Positions 16,713 through 24,920 are shown, counted from the stretch's first letter. The stretch is DNA of 64,000 nt from Bacillus sp. FJAT-14578 (GCF_000504165.1 NZ_KI632508.1:1-64000); one strand, 5' to 3'. Translations and numbers: made by a program. Notes: generated from the sequence alone by a model not told the origin.

Positions 16713-17555
16713 TTAATCTTTGCGGAAGAAGCCAAAAATCCCGGTTGTCTGAACAATGTTAGTAAAGGCATTGGGATCTACTTCTTTAATAATCCGCTCC
16801 AGGTCAAACAGTTCGTATCTTGTAATGACAATAATCATCATTTCCTTCTCTTCGTTCGTAAAAGCCCCTTTGGCGGGAACAGTCGTAATTCCTCGTACCA
16901 ATCTGGCGTGGATGGCTTTTTTCAAATCCCCTCCTTTTTTCGTAATAATCATCGCTGTGAGCTTTTCGTGGCGAGTGTGAATCGCATCAATCACACGAGT
17001 GGAAGCGTATAAAGCAACGAGCGTATATAAAGCCTTTTCCCACCCGTACAATAAGCCTGCCGTTCCGATAATCACCACATTGATAGCAAAGAAATAGGTA
17101 CCTACCGGTTTGTCCTTCATGCGGGACAAAATCATCGCGATAATATCCAACCCTCCCGTTGAGGCCCCCCATTTCAATGTAAAGCCAACACCTACAGCCA
17201 GAATGACCCCGCCAAACACAGAATTCAATAAGATATCTTTAGAAAGAGCATAAACCGGAATTATCCCTAAAAAAACCGTCGTCGCTGCCACGCTTAAAAA
17301 ACTATATAAAGTAAAGGACTTCCCTACTTTCATCCAACCTAAAATCGCTACAGGAATGTTAAATAAAAGGAGCAAGATACCAGTTGAAATATGGATCGGC
17401 GTGTAATCGGCCAAAACACTCGAAACCAGTTGGGCCGCTCCCGTAAAACCACTTGCGTAAATATTGGCCGGAATTAAAAATAAGTTCAAAGCCAAGGCAT
17501 TCAATAGCGCACCGAGCAAGACCACAATAAATTTTTTTGCTTCTAACCAAACCAT
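16713..17555 (-). CDS. yitT: YitT family membrane protein (DUF161/DUF2179)
   Basis: A 280-residue integral membrane protein of unknown function. Five to six hydrophobic segments fill about residues 10-180 (for example FIVVLLGALLNALALNLFLI and the GVILAVGVGFTLKWGASTGG region). A soluble C-terminal DUF2179 domain (about 215-275) contains RGITTVPAKGAFTNEEKEMM. I start at MVWLEAKK because GGGAGGG lies 8 nt upstream. The longer frame from 17585 lacks a ribosome site. It is divergent from yitS, with a perfect inverted repeat between them. Confidence 0.88.
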   Translation of the reverse strand: MVWLEAKKFIVVLLGALLNALALNLFLIPANIYASGFTGAAQLVSSVLADYTPIHISTGILLLLFNIPVAILGWMKVGKSFTLYSFLSVAATTVFLGIIPVYALSKDILLNSVFGGVILAVGVGFTLKWGASTGGLDIIAMILSRMKDKPVGTYFFAINVVIIGTAGLLYGWEKALYTLVALYASTRVIDAIHTRHEKLTAMIITKKGGDLKKAIHARLVRGITTVPAKGAFTNEEKEMMIIVITRYELFDLERIIKEVDPNAFTNIVQTTGIFGFFRKD

Positions 17556-17619
17556 CAAATTTTCCCTCCCTTCATGCATATACATTTAGTACTAGTATAG
17601 GCGCTTCTTATTGATTAAT

Positions 17620-17665
17620 CCGTGCTGGAGCGAAGGGAATTCTGATTCCCTTCGCTCCAGCACGG
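17620..17665. repeat. Perfect 21-bp inverted repeat between yitT and yitS
   Basis: The arms 17620-17640 and 17645-17665 are perfectly complementary around a TCTG loop (CCGTGCTGGAGCGAAGGGAA in the left arm). No T tract follows on either side. The element lies upstream of both divergent genes, where a terminator would not be expected. It is notably G+C-richer than its surroundings. Confidence 0.85.
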
Positions 17666-17737
17666 TCAAAACAATTGTGTTTTAATCCAACTGTCTATAA
17701 AATATTCATGGCACATAAAAGTAATAGGAAGGTGACA

Positions 17738-18601
17738 ATGATGTCAATCAAAATTGTAACGGATAGTGCGAGCGATTTGCCTTTGCATTTTTTCGAAGAG
17801 CATGACGTTCAGTTCATTCCCCTTCGCGTCCATCTTAACAATGAAGAATATTTAGATCTCGAAACGATTCAACCGCTCGATATATATAAGCATATTCGTA
17901 ATGGAGCCCATCCAAAAACATCACAAGCAGCCCCTGCTGCCATCTATAATACTTTTGAATCGATTATAAAAAATGGCGATGCTTGCATTTACATCGCTTT
18001 TTCTTCCCAATTATCAGGAACGTATCAAACGTCGGTCATGATGCAGCAAGAAATAAAAGAAAACTATCCAGATGCACAAATTGAAATCATTGATACAAAA
18101 TGCGCCTCAATGGGCCAGGGACTTGTCGTGCATCATGCCGTTCAGCTTCTCAAGCAATCTTTGCCATTTGAAGAGATTGTAGAAGAAACTAAAAAATACA
18201 GCCGCCATATGGAACATATCTTTACGGTCGATGATTTGGATTTCCTCGCAAAGGGCGGACGTGTAAGTAAAGCTTCCGCTTTTGTCGGCGGTCTTCTCAA
18301 TATTAAGCCTCTGCTTCATGTCGAAGACGGCAAACTTATTCCAATCGAAAAAATACGGGGACGTAAAAAGGTATTAAAGCGCATGATTGAATTGATGGAA
18401 GAACGCGGACGTAATTTATCTTCTCAAACCATCGCCATCAGTCATGGAGATGACGAACAAACAGCCCTTGAACTCAAACAGCTGATTCAAGAAAAATTCG
18501 GATGCCAGTCTTTTATCATCAACACAATCGGTGCTGCTGTCGGTTCCCATGCAGGTCCTGGCACGATTGCACTTTTCTTCTCAAATGACCCTTTATTATA
18601 A
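17738..18601 (+). CDS. yitS: DegV family fatty-acid-binding protein (YitS)
   Basis: A 287-residue DegV-fold protein. Family members bind a fatty acid, and some act as the acyl carrier for fatty-acid kinase. Seen: the N-terminal KIVTDSASDLP, the conserved TSQAAPAAIYNTFE and SQLSGTYQTS (residues lining the lipid pocket), LDFLAKGGRVSK, and the C-terminal GPGTIALFF. GGAAGGTGA precedes the tandem ATGs at 17738/17741, and the 21 extra residues of the longer frame are not family-like. Confidence 0.9.
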   Translation: MMSIKIVTDSASDLPLHFFEEHDVQFIPLRVHLNNEEYLDLETIQPLDIYKHIRNGAHPKTSQAAPAAIYNTFESIIKNGDACIYIAFSSQLSGTYQTSVMMQQEIKENYPDAQIEIIDTKCASMGQGLVVHHAVQLLKQSLPFEEIVEETKKYSRHMEHIFTVDDLDFLAKGGRVSKASAFVGGLLNIKPLLHVEDGKLIPIEKIRGRKKVLKRMIELMEERGRNLSSQTIAISHGDDEQTALELKQLIQEKFGCQSFIINTIGAAVGSHAGPGTIALFFSNDPLL

Positions 18602-18679
18602 CTTGCATACATCCGGTGTATAAATTAAACACTCCAAGCGAACCTTAATATCATCATCAGGTGAAAGGAGTGCTTTGAT

Positions 18680-18829
18680 TTGGGAAATGATAAGGCACAT
18701 TTTAAAACAAGCGACAATGACAAAAAAGCGAGAGATAATAATGCTAAACGACATGAAAAAAACATTTTAAGAGAAAAGAACCGTGAATTAGGCGAGCGTT
18801 CATACTCTAAGAAAACAGATCATCTCTAA
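18680..18829 (+). CDS. Small DUF3941 family protein
   Basis: A 49-residue, highly charged protein initiated at TTG (AAAGGAG 9 nt upstream), containing DNNAKRHEKNILREKNRE and ending GERSYSKKTDHL. I recognise this as the DUF3941 family of short Bacillus proteins of unknown role. It has no membrane or signal segment. Too small and with a non-ATG start, it is easily overlooked. The reading frame, ribosome site and downstream hairpin support it. Confidence 0.75.
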   Translation: MGNDKAHFKTSDNDKKARDNNAKRHEKNILREKNRELGERSYSKKTDHL

Positions 18830-18875
18830 ATAGAATGACCATATATGTATTCCTTCCTCAATCAAAAGGAAGGCG

Positions 18876-18933
18876 AAAAGACCTTTCCTTGAAATTGTTG
18901 GTATTCTCAACAAATTTATGAGAAAGGTCTTTT
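18876..18933 (+). terminator. Terminator after the DUF3941 gene
   Basis: AAAAGACCTTTC pairs with GAAAGGTCTTTT (12 bp, long loop) and ends in a short T tract. A second small hairpin (CCTTCC/GGAAGG) precedes it. Confidence 0.6.
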
Positions 18934-18976
18934 GTCAGTCACAAGTCTTGAATGGATTGCAAAAAAACAATTTTAA

Positions 18977-19086
18977 CTGAAAGGCCCCATTACGAAATCC
19001 TTGACTTTACTGAATTTTCGTGTTGGGGCCTTTCAGAAGGGTGATTCAAAAAGGGATGCTTTTTACCCTTTTGAATCATCATCCTC
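18977..19086 (-). repeat. Family 1 repeat (inverted orientation), overlapping the yitL 3' end
   Basis: Hairpin 2 (CTGAAAGGCCCC...GGGGCCTTTCAG, 18977-19036) and hairpin 1 (19037-19086) are in the order expected for the minus strand. The outer arm of hairpin 1, GAGGATGATGATTCAAAAGG, forms the last codons of yitL and runs into its stop codon, so the repeat has become part of that gene. Confidence 0.8.
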
Positions 19087-19944
19087 TTCTTTTTTTATAT
19101 AGGTCCAGCCTTCTTCTTGGGAGATTTTATTTTCCTTCATCAGCATTCCAAGGGCACGCTTAAACGCGGCTTTGCTCATATTGAAGCGTTCACGAATATC
19201 TTCCGGAAAACTCTTGTCCCAATAAGGCATTGCTCCGCCCCTGCTTTGTAAATACTCATAGATTTTGTCTGCATCTTCCCCCATGCCTTCTTGTTTACGT
19301 GGAAGCATCGACAAATTTAATGTGCCGTCTTCCTTTACATGGATGACCCTCACTTTTACCCTTTCCCCTAAACGCGGCTCTTCTCTCCGTTCCGTTTCGT
19401 GAACAAACCCCAAATAGCCCTCGTCCGTGATTAATGATGTCCCTACTCTTAAGACACGATAAACCGTTGCATTTATATCTTTATTGAATAAAGAAACCGG
19501 TGCCTCCTTCGAGATTCCCTCCATCACTTCTTCTGTTGCCGGCTTCCCGTATAAAAGTCCCCGTTTTGTCGCTTTAATGGTACAGTACAGCAAATCGCCC
19601 TCTGCCGGCCATAACGATTCAAGGGCTGGTAAATCATTTTTTTCCACCAGTAAATCTTTGCTTATGCCAATATCCACAAATACACCAAGCCCAGGCTCGG
19701 TTCCAACGACCTTGACCCATTGATACGTTCCCGCTTCAATGGCCGGCAATGTCATCGTAGAAGTCAGTCTCCCCTCACGATCTAAGTATACAAAGACTTT
19801 GACTTCCTCTTCTTCTGCCAATGTTGCGGTTGCCTCGTTTCGATGAAGAAGCACTTCTTCCCTTCCATCTGTCAGCATATATCCTAATGGCGTTTCCCTT
19901 ACTACACGAAGCACCATCGTCTTTCCAGGTTGTAATTTGCTCAT
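19063..19944 (-). CDS. yitL: S1-domain RNA-binding protein CvfB/YitL
   Basis: A 293-residue protein of the conserved virulence factor B family: three S1-like OB folds (about 5-65, 70-135 and 150-215) followed by a winged helix (about 225-280, with YLQSRGGAMPYWDKSFPEDI). These proteins bind RNA, and the S. aureus homologue affects virulence gene expression. I start at MSKLQPG, with AGAAGGA about 10 nt upstream; the TTG-initiated extension to 19971 is less likely. The last residues (EDDDSKG) are encoded by a family 1 repeat arm, so the C-terminus is probably not ancestral. Confidence 0.88.
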   Translation of the reverse strand: MSKLQPGKTMVLRVVRETPLGYMLTDGREEVLLHRNEATATLAEEEEVKVFVYLDREGRLTSTMTLPAIEAGTYQWVKVVGTEPGLGVFVDIGISKDLLVEKNDLPALESLWPAEGDLLYCTIKATKRGLLYGKPATEEVMEGISKEAPVSLFNKDINATVYRVLRVGTSLITDEGYLGFVHETERREEPRLGERVKVRVIHVKEDGTLNLSMLPRKQEGMGEDADKIYEYLQSRGGAMPYWDKSFPEDIRERFNMSKAAFKRALGMLMKENKISQEEGWTYIKKEEDDDSKG

Positions 19945-19982
19945 TCGTTTGTTTTCCTTCTTTCGTTTCAAAATATAACGTC

Positions 19983-20016
19983 ATCCTTCAATCAGTGAAG
20001 GTGTTACTGCCCCTTA
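19983..20016 (+). repeat. Family 2 short repeat (copy 2)
   Basis: A small hairpin (CCTTCA-ATCAG-TGAAGG) is followed by TGTTACTGCCCCTTA. It shares the ATCAGTG...TTACTGCC core with the other three copies. It lies between divergent yitL and yitK. Confidence 0.55.
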
Positions 20017-20143
20017 GATCGGCACCAACATATGGTGATTGTACCAATTCCTGTCCGTCCATTCAACTTTTCGTTCAGTTGTACCCATTCTAATATTTGT
20101 CTATAATAGTAATAAGAAATTTTTAACAAATTAGGAGGGTATC

Positions 20144-20635
20144 ATGTCTAAAGAAAGCTCATTCGATATTGTATCCCAAGTGGACCTGTCCGAAGTGACA
20201 AACGCAATTAATATCGCCTTGAAGGAAATTAAGAACCGTTATGATTTCAAAGGAAGCAAAAGCGATATTTCCCTTGATAAAGAAGAACTGGTTCTCATTT
20301 CAGATGATGAGTTTAAGCTCAATCAACTGAAAGACGTCTTGCTTTCCAAGCTCGTTAAACGGGAAGTCCCGATTAAAAACTTATCTTATGGTAAAGTGGA
20401 GAACGCTTCAGGCGGTACCGTCAGACAACGCGCATCATTAGTACAAGGAATCGATAAGGAAAACGCCAAGAAGCTGAATACCATCATTAAAAACACAGGA
20501 CTTAAAGTCAAAAGCCAAATTCAAGATGATCAGCTTCGTGTTTCCGCCAAAAGCAGAGACGACTTACAGCAGGTCATTGCGGCAATCCGCGAAGCAGATT
20601 TGCCGATTGATGTTCAATTCATTAATTATCGTTAA
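20144..20635 (+). CDS. yitK: YajQ/UPF0234 family nucleotide-binding protein (YitK)
   Basis: The 163 residues match the family's usual length. Two ferredoxin-like halves are expected; signatures seen are SSFDIVSQVDLSEVTNAI, the RYDFKGSKSDI motif near residue 37, and the C-terminal DDLQQVIAAIREADLPIDV followed by QFINYR. Some YajQ homologues bind cyclic di-GMP, but no specific activity is shown here. AGGAGGG lies 5-6 nt before the ATG. The stop is immediately followed by a family 1 repeat. Confidence 0.93.
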   Translation: MSKESSFDIVSQVDLSEVTNAINIALKEIKNRYDFKGSKSDISLDKEELVLISDDEFKLNQLKDVLLSKLVKREVPIKNLSYGKVENASGGTVRQRASLVQGIDKENAKKLNTIIKNTGLKVKSQIQDDQLRVSAKSRDDLQQVIAAIREADLPIDVQFINYR

Positions 20636-20739
20636 GAGGATGTGTCAAAAGGGTAAAGTAACTCTTTTGACACATTCTTCTGAAAGGCCCCGTCATGAAA
20701 ATCCAGCAAAATCAAGGGATTCGTGACGGGGCCTTTCAG
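20636..20739 (+). repeat. Family 1 repeat after yitK
   Basis: Starts at the base after the yitK stop. Hairpin 1 is GAGGATGTGTCAAAAGGG with CTCTTTTGACACATTC. Hairpin 2 (20680-20739) is a near-perfect CTGAAAGGCCCCGTCA/TGACGGGGCCTTTCAG stem with inner ATCCAGCAAAATCAAGGGAT. The third hairpin and tail are missing, so the copy is shortened at its distal end. Confidence 0.85.
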
Positions 20740-20807
20740 CAAATACGGGATAAAATTTCCCGGCCTCTCCATACTAACAAAAGAAGCAGCAGAAGGAGGA
20801 GGTTAAC

Positions 20808-21680
20808 ATGATGAATAATCAACAAAACCAACAACAAACATTCCCGCCTCAGCATCAAAGCAAACAGCCCGGTATTCAATCAGAGATGAATCCGATCCCG
20901 GTTTCCTTTCATAATCAATATAAAGCAGCAGGAAAATTAAAAGACAAAGTGGCCATTATTACAGGAGGAGACAGCGGCATCGGACGTTCCGTAGCTTATC
21001 ACTATGCAAAGGAAGGAGCTAACGTCGTCATTGTCTATCTCGATGAACACCAAGATGCAGAAGAAACAAAGACGCAAGTTGAGCAGCTCGGAGGAAAATG
21101 CTTACTTCTTTCAGGAGATATCGGTGAAGAAAAGTTTTGTGAGCAAATTGTCAAAGATACGATTTCCACGTTTGGAAAACTCGATATTCTTGTTAACAAT
21201 GCAGCAGAGCAGCATCCCAAAGGGAGCCTTTTAGACATTACCGCCGAACAACTTCAAAAAACGTTTCGTACGAACGTTTTTTCCTTTTTCTATTTGGCAA
21301 AAGCCGCTCTTCCTTATTTAAAATCAGGAAGCTCGATCATTAATACAGCCTCCATTACAGCATACGAAGGGAATGACCAGCTCATTGACTATTCCTCCAC
21401 AAAGGGGGCCATCGTTACTTTTACACGCTCGCTGTCACAATCTCTTGTCGGAAAAGGCATCCGTGTCAATGGAGTAGCCCCTGGTCCGATTTGGACACCG
21501 CTTATTCCTTCTACCTTCTCAAGCGGAAAAGTAGCAAGCTTTGGTGCCAACACACCGATGAAGCGGGCAGGACAACCTCATGAAGTGGCACCTAGTTATG
21601 TATTCCTCGCAAGCGACGATTCATCCTATATCACAGGGCAAATGCTTCACGTAAACGGCGGAACAATTGTAAATGGATAA
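20808..21680 (+). CDS. Short-chain dehydrogenase, general-stress type (YdaD/YhxC-like)
   Basis: A 290-residue NAD(P)-dependent oxidoreductase. After a roughly 40-residue Gln/Pro-rich N-terminal extension typical of the Bacillus stress SDRs come the Rossmann motif TGGDSGIGRSV (about 52), NNAA (about 132), a catalytic Ser in NTASITAYEG (about 180) and the YSSTK catalytic Tyr/Lys (about 195-199). The substrate is unknown. GGAGG lies 5 nt before the ATG. I saw no convincing sigma-B promoter. The stop codon lies inside the next repeat's first hairpin. Confidence 0.88.
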   Translation: MMNNQQNQQQTFPPQHQSKQPGIQSEMNPIPVSFHNQYKAAGKLKDKVAIITGGDSGIGRSVAYHYAKEGANVVIVYLDEHQDAEETKTQVEQLGGKCLLLSGDIGEEKFCEQIVKDTISTFGKLDILVNNAAEQHPKGSLLDITAEQLQKTFRTNVFSFFYLAKAALPYLKSGSSIINTASITAYEGNDQLIDYSSTKGAIVTFTRSLSQSLVGKGIRVNGVAPGPIWTPLIPSTFSSGKVASFGANTPMKRAGQPHEVAPSYVFLASDDSSYITGQMLHVNGGTIVNG

Positions 21681-21806
21681 TGAGTTAAAAGGGAACTCGT
21701 TCCCTTTTAACTCATTATCTTGAAAGGGCCCGTCATCAAAATCCAGCAAAATCAAGGGATTCGATAACGGGTCCTTTCAATAAAAAAATCATGTGTGTGA
21801 TTTTTT
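21676..21806 (+). repeat. Family 1 repeat overlapping the SDR stop codon
   Basis: Hairpin 1 (GATAATGAGTTAAAAGGGA with its complement, 21676-21719) contains the SDR's TAA. Hairpin 2 (21719-21780) has GGGCCCGTCATC pairing with GATAACGGGTCC and inner ATCCAGCAAAATCAAGGGAT. Hairpin 3 (AAAAAATCA/TGATTTTTT) ends at 21806. A degenerate tail may run to about 21826. Confidence 0.85.
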
Positions 21807-21828
21807 GAAGACTTCTGAAACACTCTCT

Positions 21829-22875
21829 TCAACTAGTTGTGTCAGCGGTCTTCTTAGTTAACGGTTTACACGACTGCCGTTTGATCATTTCATGCGGCAC
21901 TTTAATTTGTTTAACCATTTGATAAGGATATTCGAATTGGTCAATCAAACAACGTACAGCTTGATAGCCAAGCTCAAAAATATTAATATCCACAGATGTC
22001 AAAGCAGGGCGGGCCAGCTCCGCAATTAATGCATTGTTAAAGCTTACGATGGAAATATCATCGGGAACGGAGATTTCCATTTCATCCAATGTATTTAAGA
22101 TTCCAAGCGCCATTAGATCATCTGCTACAACTAGGGCTGTTGGTCTTTCTTCCAATGACATTAGTTTACGAACAGCTTCTTTGCCGCCCTCGCGTAAAAA
22201 TTCTTGGTGAATGACATACTCATCGCAATACTGGAGATTAGCTCCCCGAATGGCTTTATCATAACCCGTCAGGCGGTCAATTGTGACGACGAGGTCTAAA
22301 TTCCCTCCTACAAACGCGATTCTCTCATGTCCCATCTCAATCAGATACTCGGTCGCTTCACGTCCGGCACGGAAATTATCATTGTCTACAAAGGATACTC
22401 CTTCTCCGTTTTTAAACGGCTTCCCGATAACAACACATGGCACTTCATGTTCTTGAAGATAAGGTAAAATCATATCATCCACTTTTGAATATAATAGGAC
22501 AATCCCGTCCACTCGACGGCCTTGGACCATTTGAACGACTTCTTGAAAAATTTCCTCTTCCGTTTCACCCGTGGACATATAGATTGCATGCTTTTTCTCA
22601 TGTGCCCCTGTACTAATTCCCCTAATGACTTCAGGAAAAAACGGATTTTGAAATACCTTATCAGCCGAACTTGGCATAACAACCCCTATCGCTTGTGTCG
22701 ATTGATTGGCGAGACTTCTCGCAATAATATTCGGATGGTAGCCCAATTCTTTCATGGCCAATCGAACTCGCTGCTTTGTTTTTTCACTGATTCGTGAGCT
22801 GTTTGCGATGACCCTGGAAACCGTCGAAGGCGCAACTTTAGCTAAATTGGCGACATCCTTGATGGTTACGCCCAT
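21829..22875 (-). CDS. LacI family transcriptional regulator (MalR-like)
   Basis: The 348-residue repressor has an N-terminal helix-turn-helix TIKDVANLAKVAPSTVSRVI (about 3-22), the hinge helix region IIARSLANQSTQAIGVV, and a periplasmic-binding-protein-like effector domain. The LacI/GalR hinge and the context next to a GH13 protein suggest control by maltose or a related sugar. I choose MGVTIKDVA because GAGAGGAG lies 9 nt upstream; ATG two codons earlier is only 3 nt from it. It is the second gene of a pair with the GH13 gene, 50 bp away. In B. subtilis a LacI regulator (degA) occurs in the equivalent yis neighbourhood, so orthology is open. Confidence 0.85.
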   Translation of the reverse strand: MGVTIKDVANLAKVAPSTVSRVIANSSRISEKTKQRVRLAMKELGYHPNIIARSLANQSTQAIGVVMPSSADKVFQNPFFPEVIRGISTGAHEKKHAIYMSTGETEEEIFQEVVQMVQGRRVDGIVLLYSKVDDMILPYLQEHEVPCVVIGKPFKNGEGVSFVDNDNFRAGREATEYLIEMGHERIAFVGGNLDLVVTIDRLTGYDKAIRGANLQYCDEYVIHQEFLREGGKEAVRKLMSLEERPTALVVADDLMALGILNTLDEMEISVPDDISIVSFNNALIAELARPALTSVDINIFELGYQAVRCLIDQFEYPYQMVKQIKVPHEMIKRQSCKPLTKKTADTTS

Positions 22876-22924
22876 ATCCATACACTCCTCTCCCAATGTT
22901 ATCTCATTAGTTTTTCCCACTCTA

Positions 22925-24307
22925 TTAAGATGCTTGTTTCTTTTTTCCCCGCTTCCAAACCACATAAATGAAAATCATGAAAGCTCCATAAACGATGACC
23001 ATGGCAGCAATAAACTTTACATTCAAACCTGTCGTATCACCCAGTGCATAAATGTTTGCTTTCTCCCGGTCAAGCGCTATACGATATCCAGCTTCTGTCG
23101 AGCGAATAATATCTTCCTCTAACAAACCTCTTAGTTCTTTTTCTCTCCCCATCTGTTCAGCAGGAATGTCTACGATCTGGGTTTCATCTGTATTATTAAT
23201 AGCTACAACCGTGGTTTCACCTTTATATCCACGCTTGTAAACCATCATCCCATCTTTTTCATAAATCAACTCGAATGTTCCTTTTCGTAAAGAAGGCATT
23301 TGAGCTCTTATTTCACTTATCTTTGATATATAATCAATCAACTCTTTCTCTACACGGAAATTCATTGAGCGATTATTATCGGGCCCTTCCCCTCCATCCA
23401 AAGCAATTTCCGTTCCGTAATAAATAGTCGGTATACCTGGTGACGAAAATAAGTATGTCAGCGCAAGCTTTGTTCTCGTGCCTGGATGATGGCGGTTTTC
23501 CAATGCTTTTCTCGTGAAGCGGACTGTATCTTCATCATCAATCATCGTACCAACCGCAGAAGGATTTTCATAGGAAGATGCCGTTTGCTCCCACCGTTCA
23601 TATAAATCCTTTGATGAAGAATTGATTTTGCTGAACACATCGGAAGTTTGTTCATACAGCGAATGATCAATCATTAAATCAAAACCAGCCTCTTCATATA
23701 AAGTTCCGTCATTCTCTTGTGAAACGGAACCGATCAAATAAAACTCCGGTGAATGTGCTTTCACTTGGTTAACGAACTCTTTCCAAAAAGAAAGGGATTT
23801 TTCTTTTAAAGAGGAAAGTTTGTATCCATCAACGTCTACTTGGTCCATCCACCATATAGCAGCTTTTAACGTTTCTTGTTCATTATCTGATGCAACAAAG
23901 CGCAGTATGACTTTCATGTCACGATTATGGGCTTCTTTTATCAGTTGTTTCAACTGTTCCATCGTTCCATAATGCTCGTCCATTTTATAAAAATCCTGCA
24001 CACCGCTCCCATCGTAAGTACTGCTCTTAAACAGAGGAGACAGCACAATAGCGGTAAACCCCATATCCTGTATATAATCCAGCTTATCGATAATCCCTTT
24101 CACATCGCCGCCATGATAACCGTTAGGATTATTGATATCTATACCTTGATCATTTGTAGGGTCTCCGTTGTTAAAACGATCAATCATAATGGAGTACATC
24201 CATTCATCTTCCCATGTTCTTTCTTCTGTTTCCGCTGCTATAACTGGAACACCGCCGAACAAAAGAAACGGGATTAAAAGCAGAGCCATCACCCGGTTAT
24301 CAATCAT
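22925..24307 (-). CDS. Membrane-anchored GH13 (alpha-amylase-like) protein with lost catalytic residues
   Basis: The 460-residue protein has an N-terminal signal segment (about 7-25), a GH13 barrel opening with YSIMIDRFNNGDP, and a C-terminal membrane anchor (about 431-450) followed by KRGKKK. Overall it is close to maltogenic/alpha-amylases, but the active-site motifs are altered. Region I reads VILRFVASD (usual DFVPNH), region II DGYKLSSLK (the nucleophile Asp is Ser165 and the preceding Arg is Lys163), region III LIGS (acid/base Glu is Ser194), and region IV IDDED (usual DNHD). It is therefore probably not a hydrolase and may bind or sense glucans on the cell surface. It is co-transcribed with the LacI regulator. 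The start is the second of two ATGs, 5 nt from GGAGG. Confidence 0.85.
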   Translation of the reverse strand: MIDNRVMALLLIPFLLFGGVPVIAAETEERTWEDEWMYSIMIDRFNNGDPTNDQGIDINNPNGYHGGDVKGIIDKLDYIQDMGFTAIVLSPLFKSSTYDGSGVQDFYKMDEHYGTMEQLKQLIKEAHNRDMKVILRFVASDNEQETLKAAIWWMDQVDVDGYKLSSLKEKSLSFWKEFVNQVKAHSPEFYLIGSVSQENDGTLYEEAGFDLMIDHSLYEQTSDVFSKINSSSKDLYERWEQTASSYENPSAVGTMIDDEDTVRFTRKALENRHHPGTRTKLALTYLFSSPGIPTIYYGTEIALDGGEGPDNNRSMNFRVEKELIDYISKISEIRAQMPSLRKGTFELIYEKDGMMVYKRGYKGETTVVAINNTDETQIVDIPAEQMGREKELRGLLEEDIIRSTEAGYRIALDREKANIYALGDTTGLNVKFIAAMVIVYGAFMIFIYVVWKRGKKKQAS

Positions 24308-24355
24308 CATATCCTCCTTCTATCCTCTCTATCTCTTCATCGGAGGTTTTCTCAA

Positions 24356-24384
24356 ATTATAATGGGCGTTTTTCCTTCTGACAA
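24356..24384 (-). promoter_or_regulatory. Promoter of the GH13-LacI pair
   Basis: The minus strand has -35 TTGTCA (24379-24384) and -10 TATAAT (24356-24361) with a 17-bp spacer, a near-consensus sigma-A promoter. Confidence 0.75.
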
Positions 24385-24439
24385 CACCCCTATACAAATC
24401 TCATTTAATCACTCGGCACTTTTGAAGACAAGCACTTCG

Positions 24440-24554
24440 TACAAACGATTCAAAAGCTTTGCTATCAGCAATGCTCATCAATAAAAACAACTATGAAAAT
24501 AGAAATGATTGAGCATTTCTATATAGTAACAATCGATAAATGAAATCGTTTGCA
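24440..24554. promoter_or_regulatory. Two LacI/cre-like operators upstream of the GH13 gene
   Basis: TGAAATCGTTTGCA (24541-24554) fits the remembered cre/LacI-type consensus TGNAANCGNTNNCA well. TACAAACGATTCAA (24440-24453) resembles it imperfectly. Both lie 55-185 bp upstream of the promoter, where the encoded LacI protein or CcpA could act. The two are about 100 bp apart. The remainder of 24308-24647 holds no gene that I can see. Confidence 0.4.
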
Positions 24555-24647
24555 ACCACTCATTCCATTATACAAGTAAAGGGATTATTCTCAATCCTTT
24601 TTTACACATCCATTTTTGTCCATTTTGTTACAACCCATCACGATTCA

Positions 24648-24869
24648 CGAGCCGCCGGGGATGTAACATTCCCCGTTTACATGGGGATTTTATCCATGTG
24701 GGGAGTGAGCGTGACCATTTCTTACTTCTTCGGCATCGTTCTAGGTTTCGGGTTAGCGGGCATTTGGATTTCCTTCATTGTTGACGAATGGCTGCGCGGG
24801 TTGCTTATGCTCGGGCGCTGGCGTTCTCGTATCTGGGAGAAAAAAGCATTTCTGCCTCAAACAGCTTAA
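24648..24869 (+). pseudogene. C-terminal remnant of a MATE efflux transporter (YisQ-like)
   Basis: The reading frame from about RAAGDVTFPVYMGILSMWG through GLAGIWISFIVDEWLRGLLM and RWRSRIWEKK reproduces the last two or three helices of a MATE/NorM-type exporter. Roughly the first 370 residues are missing, and the residues encoded upstream (24540-24647) do not look like MATE sequence. An open frame of 109 codons exists by chance fusion. In B. subtilis the MATE gene yisQ lies near asnO, so a decayed yisQ is the likely origin. Confidence 0.75.
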
Positions 24870-24920
24870 CTTACCCCTGCCCTATTACTAGATAAAAAGG
24901 TTTGAGTTCTTCTAAATAAT

